Shown here: piece after piece, positions 22,190 to 32,820 of the stretch | How the letters are laid out: every line of letters begins with the position of its first letter | How positions within the stretch are numbered: the first letter of the stretch is position 1 | Assembly (NCBI GenBank): GCA_020091685.1 | Contig: CM034601.1 | Location: forward strand, 3,968,920-4,032,919 | From: Lutjanus erythropterus | Taxonomy: Eukaryota; Chordata; Actinopteri; Lutjaniformes; Lutjanidae | DNA: 64,000 nucleotides | Direction: 5' to 3' | Program-made: the position numbers and the translations under genes | Notes under the pieces: generated by a model | The model's database searches: none | What the model saw: only the letters and a program-made list of their open reading frames with translations | What the model was told of the DNA's origin: nothing

Positions 22190-22585
22190 CTAAGTGGCGG
22201 TGGTGGAGTAACGGAGTAGACGAGAGAAAAAGGTGAAATTAGAGACAAGAAGAGTAAAAAAGGAGCGAGAAAGAAAAGCATAAAGAGCTAGAACCTGCCA
22301 AAAATCACTCCAATCATTGGCACTCATCGTTGAGTGCATCATGTATGTCTGATTTATATAAAATTGTATGGCATTTTGTCCCCTTTTTGAAAAGTTTTGA
22401 GGCAAATGCGAATAATTCATATCCTGGATCGACCTTTGCAAGTGACCAATCGGATCAGCAGCAACATCGACTGCACTGTTCACACCAAAACACCTCTTCA
22501 CCTCTCCACATTCTCTGAAGCAACCATTACCAAAGGTGGACTGTAGGTAAAGCTCAGTGCAAATTTTTTTTTCGAATGAATGCAC
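22190..22585 (-). repeat. Possible transposon fragment with 131-codon chance frame
   Basis: The minus-strand frame here is 131 codons, long for this window. But the underlying DNA, including GTGTTTTGGTGTGAACAG and GAATTATTCGCATTTGCCTC on the minus strand, resembles a fish MITE family whose ends carry 'ggtgtgaac'. I therefore read the frame as incidental. No protein domain recognised. Confidence 0.35.
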
Positions 22586-22955
22586 CTATTGTATCAAATG
22601 CATTAATCAATTCAGTCTGAAAATGTGCTGCAATAAATGCTGGTGTGACCAGGTCCTAACACTAACAGAACAACTAATCTTACAGCAGGCTGGCAAACTG
22701 TCACAATGATGCACCATGAGAAAGTGCAGTAAAGAGGTTGAAAATGCCAAAAACAAAAGCTTTGAGCATCATTGGAAGGATCTAACACAAAAGAAGAGAA
22801 ATCAATAAAATCGGTCTGCAGCCAAGACCAACACTCTGCTCTACTGTGAATATAAAATCACTTAGAATCACTCTGTAGACATAAAAAAACAAGATATTTA
22901 CTGCTTCTTTCTACTATTTTCCTCAGTTTAGTCCCAGCAGAAAGTCACAATATTG
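22586..22955. other. Unassigned DNA
   Basis: Nothing recognised. Confidence 0.5.
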
Positions 22956-22959
22956 TCTT

Positions 22960-23560
22960 TAAAACGTTCCTCGATAGCTGGAGCTGTTGCCGCAGTCTGT
23001 TTTTCAGCAGATTACTTCGTGATTAATAGCAATTAATTAACTCCTAACACGTACTTGACATATTTCAGAGCAGATGATTGCCCACAGAGAGCAGAGGCAG
23101 CAGCGGCAAACCCTTCTTCTTTTGTGTCTCAGCTGAACAGAAATAGAGACGATGATGGAGTACAAAAACTCAGTGAGGAGATTTTCCAGTTCAGCATCTT
23201 GTGTGTGCAAACGTCGATGGCCTCTCGTAGAGCCCGGGCGCATTACACCTCGTGTGAAGGAGGCCTCCTCTCATCAGCAGCAGGATGACTGTCGAGGCCG
23301 CCTGAGTTCAACAGCTCCGCAGACACGCAGCTCCCCGCTGCACCCCACAGTTTTGCCGTCTCTCTTGTGCAGATTGCAAAGCTTTTGCTGTGGCAATCTG
23401 TGATCATCTTGCAGTTTGTTATTTTTTCAGCAACACAGAAATTTTCAGCCTGCCACGTGGCATCTGCCTTGTTTTCCTCGGATGAAACAAAACCTGCTGA
23501 GATACAACTGACATGTTGAGTTTCAAATTTGCAAAGATCCAAACCACAAAACCCTCATGA
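22960..23560. promoter_or_regulatory. Large unique block with homeodomain-site cluster
   Basis: A GC-higher, non-repetitive block. It opens with GATTAATAGCAATTAATTAA (23021-23040), a cluster of TAAT/ATTA homeodomain cores. Further in, overlapping open frames on both strands (23037-23243, 23055-23288, 23152-23403, 23243-23542) reflect low stop density. The + frame after the acceptor-like CATATTTCAG at 23059-23068 reads ADDCPQRAEAAAANPSSF and stays open for about 70 codons, so a coding exon is a live alternative, with possible donors around AAACTCAGTGAGG. I favour regulatory DNA only weakly. Confidence 0.3.
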
Positions 23561-23883
23561 ATTCCTTAGCTTGATCGTCAAAAAGTGGCTCAAAGTTACT
23601 GTTTACATGTGTACTTGCATTGTACAGTTCAAAATGGATTACGCACAAATGGATTCACACAGCTTCCTCCAGAGACTCAAAGCTAAATCATTCAGAGCTC
23701 GAGCTGAAAGAGCCAGACCCTCCTGGCATCTTTTAATTAAAGACTCTTGTGAAAAACTCAATAACGAGCCGTCTTTTACATGGTCAGAGTTAATAACATT
23801 TGATACTGCTTATTGAAGTACTTGAACAGTTTTTCATTCCTTACTCTGTGCATATTTCATTCTGCTATACCTTTAAGGGATTT
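23561..23883. other. Unassigned DNA
   Basis: Nothing recognised. The frame 23529-23816 (+) has no support. Confidence 0.45.
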
Positions 23884-23941
23884 GTACAATACAATTGTAT
23901 TATTGTATAAATTGTATTATACAATTTGTATAATATGATGG
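23884..23941. repeat. AT-rich palindromic cluster
   Basis: ATACAATTGTAT is a 12-bp palindrome at 23889-23900. AAATTGTA-TTA-TACAATTT is a perfect 8-bp-arm inverted repeat at 23909-23927. It could form a cruciform or be the core of a decayed MITE. Confidence 0.75.
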
Positions 23942-24347
23942 ATAAAAGTCTGAAACATCTGGAGGTTTATCAGGTTTTAATTATGATCGATTGGTTAAAT
24001 GAGGTGAACAGAAAATCAAGCACCCCTGCTCGTTTTGACCACGGTCGGACTCTTTGTGTTCGTTCGGGTCAACCAAATTTTCAGTTGGGTCAGCTTATTC
24101 TCAGGTTTTTCTGGTTTTCCACACGTCTGGACTTCATGTCTTTAAATTAAAGAGAGCTGAGTTTTAATTAAATGAAATGGGAAGTGTAAATGAATTGTCA
24201 AATGGAATATGACAATAGTGAGGGAATAACAAAAATGTTTTAAAAATTAATTTGCTATTATATTCTAACATTCAAGTACTAATTCATAATTAAATCAGAG
24301 AATAAGGAAAAGGAATTAGCTTTACAACAAATGGGCGAATTTAATAG

Positions 24348-24380
<33 letters not shown>

Positions 24381-24604
24381 CAGTTTTTCATGCTTCGCTT
24401 AAATGCAAATGTTATTACAGGATTATTCCAGCAAAATAGTATTTCACGTTCATAATATTACAAGACTTATGAGAGACAGATTTAAAAAAAATAAATGATG
24501 TAGCAGAGGCTGAAATATGCTGACTCTAAGTCCCTCTAAAGCCAAGTTCACTCACACAAAAAAACACTGGATACAACAACTTGACAAGTTCTCACTTCCA
24601 GCTC
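23942..24604. other. Unassigned AT-rich DNA
   Basis: Nothing recognised apart from T-rich runs (about 24350-24380, TTTG/TTTTG repeats). Confidence 0.5.
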
Positions 24605-24960
24605 ACTTTAAATATGGAAGCGGCCCTACGTTTCAAATTATGGTGCTGTAGGTACACATGTAGGTAAGGCTCCACAGTCAAGTAAGTTAGGTATGTCTGG
24701 GTAGACATTCAAAATAAAGGCATAAAAACTACTTAGGTAGGTTTGGGAAAAGATCATTCTTTGGGTCATCATACTTGCATCACTTGTACACAAATTACGT
24801 CACTTAAGTTAGGTCTTAAAACGACAACAGAGTTGACATTTCCTTGATGACATTCAATTCATCCAACCCTCCTCCTCCATACGTGGACTACAGGGGTACA
24901 TACTGTGTCATAGTTTGAGGTGCAGGGGCACTGACCAAGCTGATGCGTTATCCTAATTGC
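24605..24960. mobile_element. Short TIR element, relative of 51101-52163
   Basis: The left end has TCAAATTATGGTGCTGTAGG. The right end has GTCATAGTTTGAGGTGCAGG and GGGCACTGACCAAGCTG. These are inverted relative to each other and match the TIRs of the 1.06-kb element. Its interior (GTCTGGGTAGACATTC, ATAAAGGCATAAAAACTACT) matches the left interior of that element, so this is an internally deleted relative. Confidence 0.55.
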
Positions 24961-25385
24961 ACTCATCCTTACGGTGGCGAACTTTGAAAGTCTGAGGGGC
25001 AGGGGTGAAAAACATAAATGGGCATCAGCTGTATGTGGTGGGGCACCAGTGCACCAAAGAACATAATGCACTTTTTCCTGTTTTTCTGGACACTGGACTG
25101 TCTATCTCCATAGAAGCATCCATGAGGGCCCTTTTGCAGGGATTTTTGAACATAGCGGGACGAGGTGGGGCAACCTTGAGTCCACCATTGTGTCTATGTT
25201 TAGAGAAGACAGAGTCACACTCAGAAATGTTATTCATTATTCAACATATCACCTTACGAGCTTTCGCTTGATTGTGTCTGACAGAAAGTTGCGCAAAACA
25301 GCATTTTGTGAAACTTTTTGCCAGACATGATTGAATAAAAGCTTGTTAAATGACTTTACTCCTGACTGTGACCCTTTCTTTGGTA
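24961..25385. other. Unassigned DNA
   Basis: No feature recognised. Overlapping frames at 25005-25271 (+) and 25025-25237 (-) are chance. Confidence 0.45.
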
Positions 25386-25388
25386 GAC

Positions 25389-25640
25389 CAGTGGTTCCCA
25401 AGCTGTATAGACTCCCTTCTCCATCCCGACCAGGCTGACACACCCCTAGTCCCCCACACGTTAAAAAAAAGGGAACATAGCCTACTTATGGCTGTTAATA
25501 TGCTGAAGGCAAGAATATCAACATTACACCACCATGACATTTTTCCTTTTTTTTGAGAAACCCTGAAGGCAGCTGTCACACCCCTTGTTGTTTGGTAAAC
25601 AGCCATGTTTTTCTAACCCCAGTCTGTACCGTAGGGTTTA
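25389..25640 (+). mobile_element. hAT-like fragment, CAGTGGTTCCCAA end
   Basis: CAGTGGTTCCCAA at 25389-25401 is the classic terminus of Charlie-type hAT elements. The downstream 'gtcccccacacg' style fits, but no opposite end (TTGGGAACCACTG) was found. Truncated. Confidence 0.5.
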
Positions 25641-25970
25641 TGTTTAAAATAATCTTAAATCTCAGGCCCAATTTGTGACACCTCCCTCATGGCATCACTA
25701 TGACATCATTAGGGTTATTTTCTCCAACTCGACAAATCTCCTCCAGAGATACAGAGGTTTTGCTCCACTCCCTGTGACAAGTACACTCATCTACATGTGT
25801 AAAATTGGTGAAGTGCCCCTTTAATCACATACTAATTTTCTATTGTAGCTAACTGATTCTCATTAAGCTCTGAAAGTCTATAATCTTTTTATTCACACCC
25901 TCAGGACTTCACATAAAAAGGAACTCCAGCACAACCAGGGGCCCAGTTTATTTAGATTTTTTTTGGGCAC
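25641..25970. other. Unassigned DNA
   Basis: Nothing recognised. Confidence 0.5.
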
Positions 25971-25974
25971 CCTC

Positions 25975-26130
25975 TGACTCACTCTGCATCAGAGTCCTCT
26001 GACATCGCCACTCTTTGTTCTGCCTCGAGGGATCAAGACGCGGTTGAAGACAATCGGGTTGCCATGCCAACAGTTTGGCAACCGGCAGCACCACAGCGCT
26101 GTCCTTCCTGACTGAGCGCCTAGCTGTTTT
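25975..26130. promoter_or_regulatory. Unique block with nested RFX/NFI-like palindrome
   Basis: A short GC-higher block. At 26057-26083 arms GGTTGCC and GGCAACC flank a 13-base centre that itself holds TGCCAA/TTGGCA, the NFI half site and its inverse. GTTGCCATGCCAAC also matches an RFX X-box with one mismatch. Motifs are seen; activity is inferred. Confidence 0.35.
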
Positions 26131-26424
26131 ATAGCATCACACTCACACTCCAAGACACATTTGCACATCTGAGCTTCCCAGTTCAACCTGCTGGTGTTGG
26201 ACAATTAGAGGGTGAAGTGCCTGCTCAATAAGTTTTACAGCAGCTTTTAAAAAGACAGAGGGTGCTGCTTGTTTTTGGATTTTTTTCTTTATCGAATTTC
26301 TGTGAAACCTTTTTGTCAGACATTTATTTTGTGAGGTAAGTCCTTCATTCTGCAATTTTGTCTTGTTGAAAAAAAAAATTACGCCCAGCTTCAGCTTCAT
26401 TTTACCTGAATTAACAAAACCTAC
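26131..26424. other. Unassigned DNA
   Basis: Nothing recognised. Confidence 0.45.
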
Positions 26425-26700
26425 CTCCGTAATTGTTTAGCTGCTGCCAAAAATTGGATTTCTCTGAATTCCCTCCACCTAAACCTTCACAAAACAGAAA
26501 TTCTTTTAACTGGTTGTGATAAATTTACTACTGCAGTTGTTTCACCAAAATAGCAAACCTACTGCTGTGAATCTGGGTGTCATCTTTGATCAGTAGGCCT
26601 ATAAGACTTCAGCTAAGACGTATCACAAGACTCAGATGTGTCTCATGTCCTCTGTACGGATCTTGAACTTTTAATTCACGCCGTCATTTTCCCCCCGTCA
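26425..26700 (+). pseudogene. LINE reverse transcriptase fragment (post-palm)
   Basis: The + strand gives CLAAAKNWISLNSLHLNLHK followed by TEILL, matching the fish LINE segment 'CL..IK.WM..NFL.LN..KTE.LL' that follows the catalytic core. After a disrupted stretch, DLELLIHAVIF fits the 'ADLE..IHAFIF' segment further on. Stops and frameshifts interrupt it. A fragment only. Confidence 0.65.
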
Positions 26701-26994
26701 CAGTTTGTTGTGGGGCCTTTTTGCTGTGTCTCCAGTCTTTCTGCTAGGGTAAGTTAGGCAGATGTTGGAGGTACAGCTCCATAGGCTATGTGGTAAACCG
26801 ACATGAGAATGATATTGATGTTCTCACTTTAATCCCATCAAGAATTTAAAATGGTGAGTTTCCCAATATGCCAATCTATTTCTTTAACAATTGAGCAACT
26901 TAAGACTTACTAACCATTATTTTTGATGATACCTCTTATTTGCCCAAGTTGGAGAACTCACTCCAGTCTGGATCAGTTGGCGCTGGACGTAAAT
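26701..26994. other. Unassigned DNA, possibly more LINE decay
   Basis: CACTCCAGTCTGGATCAGTT near 26960 could be a further LINE remnant, but it is too short to call. Confidence 0.3.
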
Positions 26995-27110
26995 AGGTCT
27001 GTGTATCGTTTAAAATAATTTGGGATACCAGCACAAATACCCTTAAAAGGATACCCGTACCAATAGAGTACTTCATCTGATACCGATCACGTGAATAGAA
27101 GTACTCCTGA
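26995..27110. repeat. Fragment of a 'GATACC' transposon family
   Basis: GTGTATCGTTTAAAATAATT, GATACCCGTACCAATAGAGT and TCTGATACCGATCACGTGA follow the pattern of a fish DNA transposon rich in GATACC/GGTATC. Ends not found. Confidence 0.4.
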
Positions 27111-27550
27111 AATAATCCTTTTGCATTTTGTGCATTTATTTCTATCTGATGCCACAGACTTGTAGTAAAGACATACTTTTGAATGTTTTGGTGGCATCTC
27201 GTTATTTGCAGAATGGCTATATTCCAGTGTCTGTGTTTGGTGATCTAGGGACTCTTACTCAAAGACACCAGCTGTTTGTTTCTACCTCAGGTTTCTCTTT
27301 TCACTTCTCTATTTTCTTGTGAAGACACCCAAAGAGAATTGAAGTAATGCTGCAGATGCTGTTCCAGTTTTTTTTATTTTTTTTTTTTATTGGGATGCTT
27401 GCTTTGTAACGCTTCAGGAGTGCTTCAAGTGCCCTGAAACTAGAAATGTGGAGATGTAGGAGTCCAAAATCTCTCATGTGATCAATTATTTCTTCATTTA
27501 TTTTTGGTTGACTGAAGACGGGTCATTTGAGTTCACTTTTTTTGTCGACT
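27111..27550. other. Unassigned DNA
   Basis: Nothing recognised. T-rich run at about 27365-27390. Confidence 0.5.
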
Positions 27551-28136
27551 CACAACGATCCCTCTGGCTTCACTTTGTGCTCTCTTCACCTCTTTTCTCT
27601 TCGTTCCCTTGCTTCCATCCGTCACCATTAAAAAGTCTCCCTCTTCTTATCTTCCCTTCCGTTCCCTCTGAATGTGTCCTGTAAAGCCCTGCCTCGTACT
27701 CCTTTTCGTCCCTTTTTTGCTTCTTGTTCTCCAGTCCCTCCCTCTTCATTCTTTCACTCCCTCTTTTCATCAGATGACTTCTCTCCTCTCTACTTGACAT
27801 CTCCCTCCTACTAGCTCTCCATTTCCTCTCTTCTGTCTCTCCTTCCACCCCCTCCATCATCTCCTAGGCTCTCATCCTCCCTCCCCTTCTTTTCTTCATC
27901 TGTCCCGTCCCACTTTCTCCTGATCTCCTCTCTTGTTTTCACTGTCACTGATTTGCTTTTCCTCTTTGTCCTTCACCCCCTCCTTCTCTCCTCATCTCTT
28001 TGCTTGGCTCTCTCTTTTTCGCCTCCCTCTTTGTCTCTCTCTGTTTCTTCCTGTCCTTCGCCTTCCTCCCTTTCTAATCTCTTCTGTCTCCTCACTCTTT
28101 ACCTTCTCCTCCCTCCTTCTCTTTTCGCATTTTTCA
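27551..28136 (+). repeat. Long pyrimidine-rich tract, about 590 bp
   Basis: The + strand is overwhelmingly C and T, built from irregular CTCTTT, CCTCCCT and TTCTCTC units with no fixed period. The opposite strand is purine-rich and could in principle form triplex DNA. Open frames here (27570-27860 minus, 27933-28189 plus) are low-complexity artefacts. It ends with CGCATTTTTCAG, which mimics a splice acceptor. Confidence 0.9.
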
Positions 28137-28620
28137 GATGGCAGCATGGCCGCAGAGAAGAGTTAGAGATGGTGGCAGAGCCTGGTTGATAGTGCTGTGC
28201 AGTAAATCCCCCGCTCATCTCCCACTGCATTTAAATTCTCTAATCTAGTGACAAAAGGAACGAGGCGATGAGCTGGTGCCTTATGGGAAAGGTCAAATTG
28301 CTAACTAATCTGTCCCCCCTTCCTCTCCCAGACATCCCCCGATGCTGCTCTCAGCTGTGTAAAAATCCCGCTGTGTCATTGCACTCATGTCTGGAGGTCA
28401 CTGTACTCCGCAGAGCGACCTCACAAGTTTTGTGTAGCAATTAATTACCGTCACCGTGGCCGGCACATATGGGCCTATTATCATAAGGCCTCATGGGAGG
28501 ATATTTCCTGCAGCCATTATTCTGTGGGAAGTGACAGGGAACGTTTTAAAATGCCAACAGGCTTTTCTTTCACTCCTTTGTTGGTCCTGCAGTCACACCA
28601 GAGACGAGCAGATAGGGTTT
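28137..28620. promoter_or_regulatory. Best conserved-element candidate in the window
   Basis: Immediately after the pyrimidine tract the sequence becomes unique, balanced and motif-rich. CAATTAATTACC (28438-28449) carries two overlapping homeodomain cores. It is followed by GGCACATATGGGCC and ATTATCATAAGGCCTCATGG. No frame is convincing: a 37-codon frame from the ATG at 28138 has no recognisable product. This texture is what I associate with developmental enhancers conserved across vertebrates, but that is an impression, not an alignment. Confidence 0.35.
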
Positions 28621-29644
28621 GTTGGTTATTTTTAACAACGTTTGCGCTGTACAGATACAACAGAGAGAGAGAGAAAAGGAAGAATGTAAAGGAGAAGATG
28701 GAAGGACAAGTGCCATTTTCTCAAGAGTGTCTTGATGCTAAGAGGATCTTGAAACCATTTAATGCTTCCATATGACATTCACACTATTAACAGCCTGTTT
28801 CTGAAAAGCCTGGTAAACAGAGGCATCTTGAAAAAGATCACAGATTAAAATCCTTTTGGTTCCTGGTTTAGTCTGCCTGTCCCACACAAGATTCAATTAT
28901 TATAACCCAGGAAGGAAATATCGGATACTTCACTATTTCTGTATCCAGCAACACACTTTTAAAAGTCTTCTTTACTAAAATGGGTCACAATTAAACCTCA
29001 CAGTCCATTGTTAGTTTGCTGGGGTATAAACAGACACACTAGTTGCTCTCAATGAGTCACTGGCATAACAATCAACAGCGCTGTCAGGGGTCCTCGTACG
29101 CTGCCTCTAAATTAGTACCAAATAACTGACCCTCACTAAATCCTGTTTTCCCTCTGTGCCCCAGTGTCAGTTGAGCAAGCTCATACCGCTAATCACGCGC
29201 CTAGTTTGCGAGTTTCAGAACTTAATAAATTGTAGCACAGCAGTAAACCCTCTGACAACATTATTTCCACAGTCTCTGATCACACCAACTTTCTCTTCTG
29301 GCACCTGCCTTTGTGTGATCAGTCTCAGCCACAGCCCACACTGCCAGCAGATCAGACAGTGACGTTCCATTATTTGGCCAGATGTGGGGTCAAAGGTTGT
29401 GTTGGCTTTCATAACAAAGTCCTGGCAGCTCACGTCAAAACACAGCATAATTTTTATTTCTGATTTCCCTGATTTGTTATGTTTTTTCTCATCTGTTGAC
29501 CACCGACAATTAGTTAATTTTGACCCACGATCTTTTTTTTCATGTAATCAAACTTTACTCTGGGATAATTCCTATCACTACAGATGCAATATTTTTGGCC
29601 ACAAGTGTGATTTTAGTAGCATTGTTTTCGCCGACCCTGTTTCA
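28621..29644. other. Unassigned DNA
   Basis: No feature recognised. The frames at 29156-29362 (+), 29215-29448 (-) and 29384-29671 (+) overlap and have no support. Confidence 0.45.
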
Positions 29645-29790
29645 GCTTTTTTTTCCTTCTCACATTTGTAAACTATGTTGTAGATCATTTCTTTCCTAAC
29701 AGAGAATTTCCATGTGGGACACAAGTCTGATACAGGGATGGTTATTTGATGATGCCACTTGCACAATTTGTTGAAGCTGCTTCTATTCAG
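29645..29790 (+). repeat. Low-copy local duplication, copy 1
   Basis: AGAGAATTTCCATG, CAAGTCTGATAC and the flanking T-rich sequence align with 30545-30690 (AGAGAATTTCCATT, GAGGTCTGATAC), with roughly two thirds identity by eye over about 145 bases. Not a family I recognise. Confidence 0.45.
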
Positions 29791-29886
29791 GAGGCAGATG
29801 TGAGAACTTCTCATCCATTATGTAGTGTCTGACGTAGTTTTGATATGCAAAAAGGCATACCGACACTTAAATTTGACAAATTACTT

Positions 29887-29911
29887 CAACCTTTTCAGCA
29901 CCACGGACAGC
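29887..29911 (+). repeat. 25-bp exact repeat shared with 32700-32724
   Basis: A 25-base word that contains CTTTTCAGCACCACGGACAG is identical in both places. Flanks show weaker similarity (TTACTTCAA upstream of both). This is part of the local duplicated set. Confidence 0.75.
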
Positions 29912-30544
29912 CTGATGACAGTCTGGCATTCTTCGAACAGATGTGTACGAGCTCTAACTCTTGGTGTCTGCCTTTCTGGGAGATGTCAGAATTCCTTCTG
30001 ATGTTTGATGCAACACGAGTAAAATTTCTGAAGAGCAACTTTAAAGACTTAAAGTCAGTGTAGATTGCTGTGCAGTTAGCTGGGGGCTATTTTCTCTGCC
30101 TACTTTGGGTTGCATTTGAGATGCAGGGCAAACATCTGCGAGCCTCTTACGGTTTTCCAAATAAACATGGTCTCTGATGGAGGTGGCGATTTCAAAATGT
30201 TAGCATGAGCCATGGAGCCACAAAGACACAGTTATGGGGAACACATCAGGTTGAAATGTACCAGAATTCTCCTTTGAAAATCTTGTTTTTACTGATCACC
30301 AGTGGCCCCGTGACATCTCTGTCAGGACCCTGTTATTGCACTTTGATGAGCAGGAGCAGAGGTTACTTGACTTTTCAAATGTGTCCTTCAGGCCTACTTT
30401 CACTTAATCCTCAGTTGTCCATGTCCCTTAGGAGTAGAAAGATGCTTTTATTCTGTACTTTCTCCAATATTACCTGCATTATTAATCCGCTGTGTCTGAA
30501 ATGCCTCTGGAATTGATCTTTTTATGTTCAGTTTTTAGATCTTT
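29912..30544. other. Unassigned DNA
   Basis: Nothing recognised between the duplicated pieces. Frame 30205-30516 (+) is unsupported. Confidence 0.45.
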
Positions 30545-30690
30545 TTTCTGTTTGTTCTCATGCCTGTGGGCTATATTGTAGGTGTTGCCCTTACTTGATA
30601 GAGAATTTCCATTTAGGTCAGAGGTCTGATACCAAGACGGTAACTTGAAATGGTACTTTCATAACTTGTGAATACTGCAGATACATATAT
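30545..30690 (+). repeat. Low-copy local duplication, copy 2
   Basis: Partner of 29645-29790, displaced by about 900 bases in the same orientation. Confidence 0.45.
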
Positions 30691-30833
30691 AAAAGCTCAT
30701 TTAGAGGATTATTGAATGCACCTATTTACTTATTTGATCACAGGATGAACCTGTTCTTGCCAACATGTATCATCTCAAACAAAGCAAGCTGAAAGGTTCT
30801 TGCTGTTTTTTTTTGTTTTTATTTTGTTTTTTA

Positions 30834-30985
30834 GGTTTTTTTGGCTTTAATTGGTAGAACAGCTGAAGCTAGAACAGGAAAGAGGAGAGAGACAGAGTGG
30901 ACAACAAGCAGCAAAGGACCACATATTTGAATCAAACAGGGCTCCTGCAGAGGACTCACGCTCCGCTGTTGACTGTGTTTTAGGT
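30834..30985 (+). repeat. Teleost short repeat, 'cagctgaag...gcagcaaag' type
   Basis: GGTAGAACAGCTGAAGC, GGAGAGAGACAGAGTGGAC and AAGCAGCAAAGGACCACA, then TCCTGCAGAGGACTCACGCT, follow the order of a common percomorph repeat. Related to 2806-2902. Confidence 0.6.
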
Positions 30986-31833
30986 TACATGTTTAGTATG
31001 TTTAAAAAAATGAGCATTTTGGATTAGAAATCAACGTATTGATTGACTCAGCTAAGAGATAACATTAAATTTCCCATGAAGTCAAAATGGATGTCTAAAT
31101 ATTTTTACAACATACATATTGTGCTATATCACCAATACAGCGGTATCTGTCCCAGCAATGACGTAACAGTAATTTTGTAGATATTCTTGTGTATTTTAAT
31201 GTTTTTTCAAAGTTTTTGTTTTCCTGGAAAATGATTCAAAACTGTTGGTGACTCATCCTTCACCTGGGGGCATATTCTGAATTTGCTTGCAGTGAAACGT
31301 TTCTCGTGCAGCAGGCCTTCCTGTACAAAAGCACAACTTTGTAACCTCATTTATTGATTAGGGTGAAACTGGATCATGGTTTCGGAGAAAACATTTTCTG
31401 GTTTTCCCTATTCGAGACAAGATAGCTTTAGCTTACTTTTTGCTAAAGTATCTAACGGTAACTGTTGCTGTTAGCGAGCAACAGAACCTGGCTCAGCAGC
31501 CTCCAAGTGGAACAGCAGGTTTACTTGTTGCTAAAGTAAGTTAGCTACTGGCTAACTGCCATTAGCTCTGTTAGTGCCAGGAGCCGAACCCAGCAAGTAC
31601 AGAACCTCGGTACTGTAACATGTTCCCAGTCATAAAACTGGCCCCTGCTGGTCTTGCAGGCTGTTTTGATCTGGCTGTTAATTTGGAACTTTCAGAAGAG
31701 TCAGCTCAACCCTCCTAGCTTCACATCCATGAACTGCTTCAGCTGCAGGGCGGGGGGGGGGTAACACACAGCACCACTGGCTACTGAAAATGCCAATCAA
31801 TATCTGCAACCAGCCTGGTCTGACTTCCAACCT
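30986..31833. other. Unassigned DNA
   Basis: No family assigned. The segment 31420-31600 is rich in GTTAGC/GCTAAC words, a style common in fish repeats. A G run lies at about 31752-31760. Confidence 0.4.
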
Positions 31834-32166
31834 GTCACATACAGACAAAATGTCACCGCCTTTGGCGACTTGAACGGATACCGATGGCACCCGTTTGTGA
31901 CTTTTAAGCTGTGAGACTCTTCAGTGATGCATGGCATAATCACGGTAACCCCAAACATGCTTTCATCCTAAACCTAACCAAGTATTTTTTGTGCTTAATC
32001 CTGACCGAACTGCGACTCTCTCACAGCGTTTATCAAGTGTTAAAAGGTCACATCAGGGCTTTAATCGCGTGTTAAAAACAGCTCTCTGAGTGTGTCAGAT
32101 ACTGCAGCTGACCTTCTGCCTCAGTATCAGATGCTGAGAGGCGGTGACATTTTGTTGGTATGTGAC
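31834..32166. mobile_element. MITE with near-perfect TIRs, 333 bp
   Basis: The left TIR begins GTCACATACAGACAAAATG, followed by TCACCGC. The right end (32141-32166) is its inverse with about two mismatches in 26 bases. Inside, CCTAAACCTAACCAAGTATT is a phrase I recognise from a frequent percomorph repeat. No coding capacity. No clear target duplication. Confidence 0.65.
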
Positions 32167-32699
32167 TAGTTAGAGGAGAACATAAGTTCTTCTCTAACTG
32201 CCTGTTTTACAGGAAGCACGTTGAATTAACTTTGTCACAGGACAGCAACTGCTCTTTTGTTTACCAGATGCTTTATAAGGGAAGGTACCGTGAAAGTCCT
32301 TTCAGAGAACAGCCATGCTAGGGTCTTATCTTCATGCTGCATGAAGTAAAGAGATCTGATTCATCACAGTCTAAAACTGCAACTATCCCTATTTTAGAAA
32401 AATTTCTGCCACATTTTTGGGTGATCAACGCTTGTGTCTGGACTGGAAGTTGATGCCGGCAGGGAAAGTGCAGCTGTGACAAATGGAGGACAGGATCCTA
32501 CCTGATGTCTCGCACAGGTGGTGGACAACAGACGCTCTGTCTATCTGATAGATGACTACAGTCTTATGAATTGTCTGTGCTATAAAAAACAGGTCAATAG
32601 GTAAAACCTTTGTGGTGCTCCTATATTGTATTTGATGTATTTAGATATAAAGAGGGTTTGCAGACTTGCATTTGCCAAGTTACTTCAAAATCAATTCAT
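32167..32699. other. Unassigned DNA
   Basis: Nothing recognised. Confidence 0.5.
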
Positions 32700-32724
32700 C
32701 AACCTTTTCAGCACCACGGACAGC
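32700..32724 (+). repeat. 25-bp exact repeat shared with 29887-29911
   Basis: Identical 25-mer in the same orientation, about 2.8 kb away from its partner. Confidence 0.75.
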
Positions 32725-32820
32725 GACGCAGACACGAAGGGGCCGACATGCAGGAGCTCACAGTCTTTGCTATTTTGAGGGTAGAAATGTTACTGTTACC
32801 GAATGTTCCCAATGTCTGCT

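Noticed and set aside
22190-22585. 131-codon minus frame as a gene
   Set aside because: The DNA resembles a fish MITE and no protein family is recognised; kept as a repeat call only.
27570-28189. Frames through the pyrimidine tract on both strands
   Set aside because: Low-complexity K/E/R-rich or S/F/L-rich translation dictated by the tract, no domain.
28138-28251. 37-codon frame starting at ATG just after the pyrimidine tract (acceptor-like CATTTTTCAG)
   Set aside because: Length is not significant and the product is unrecognised; the block is better explained as non-coding.
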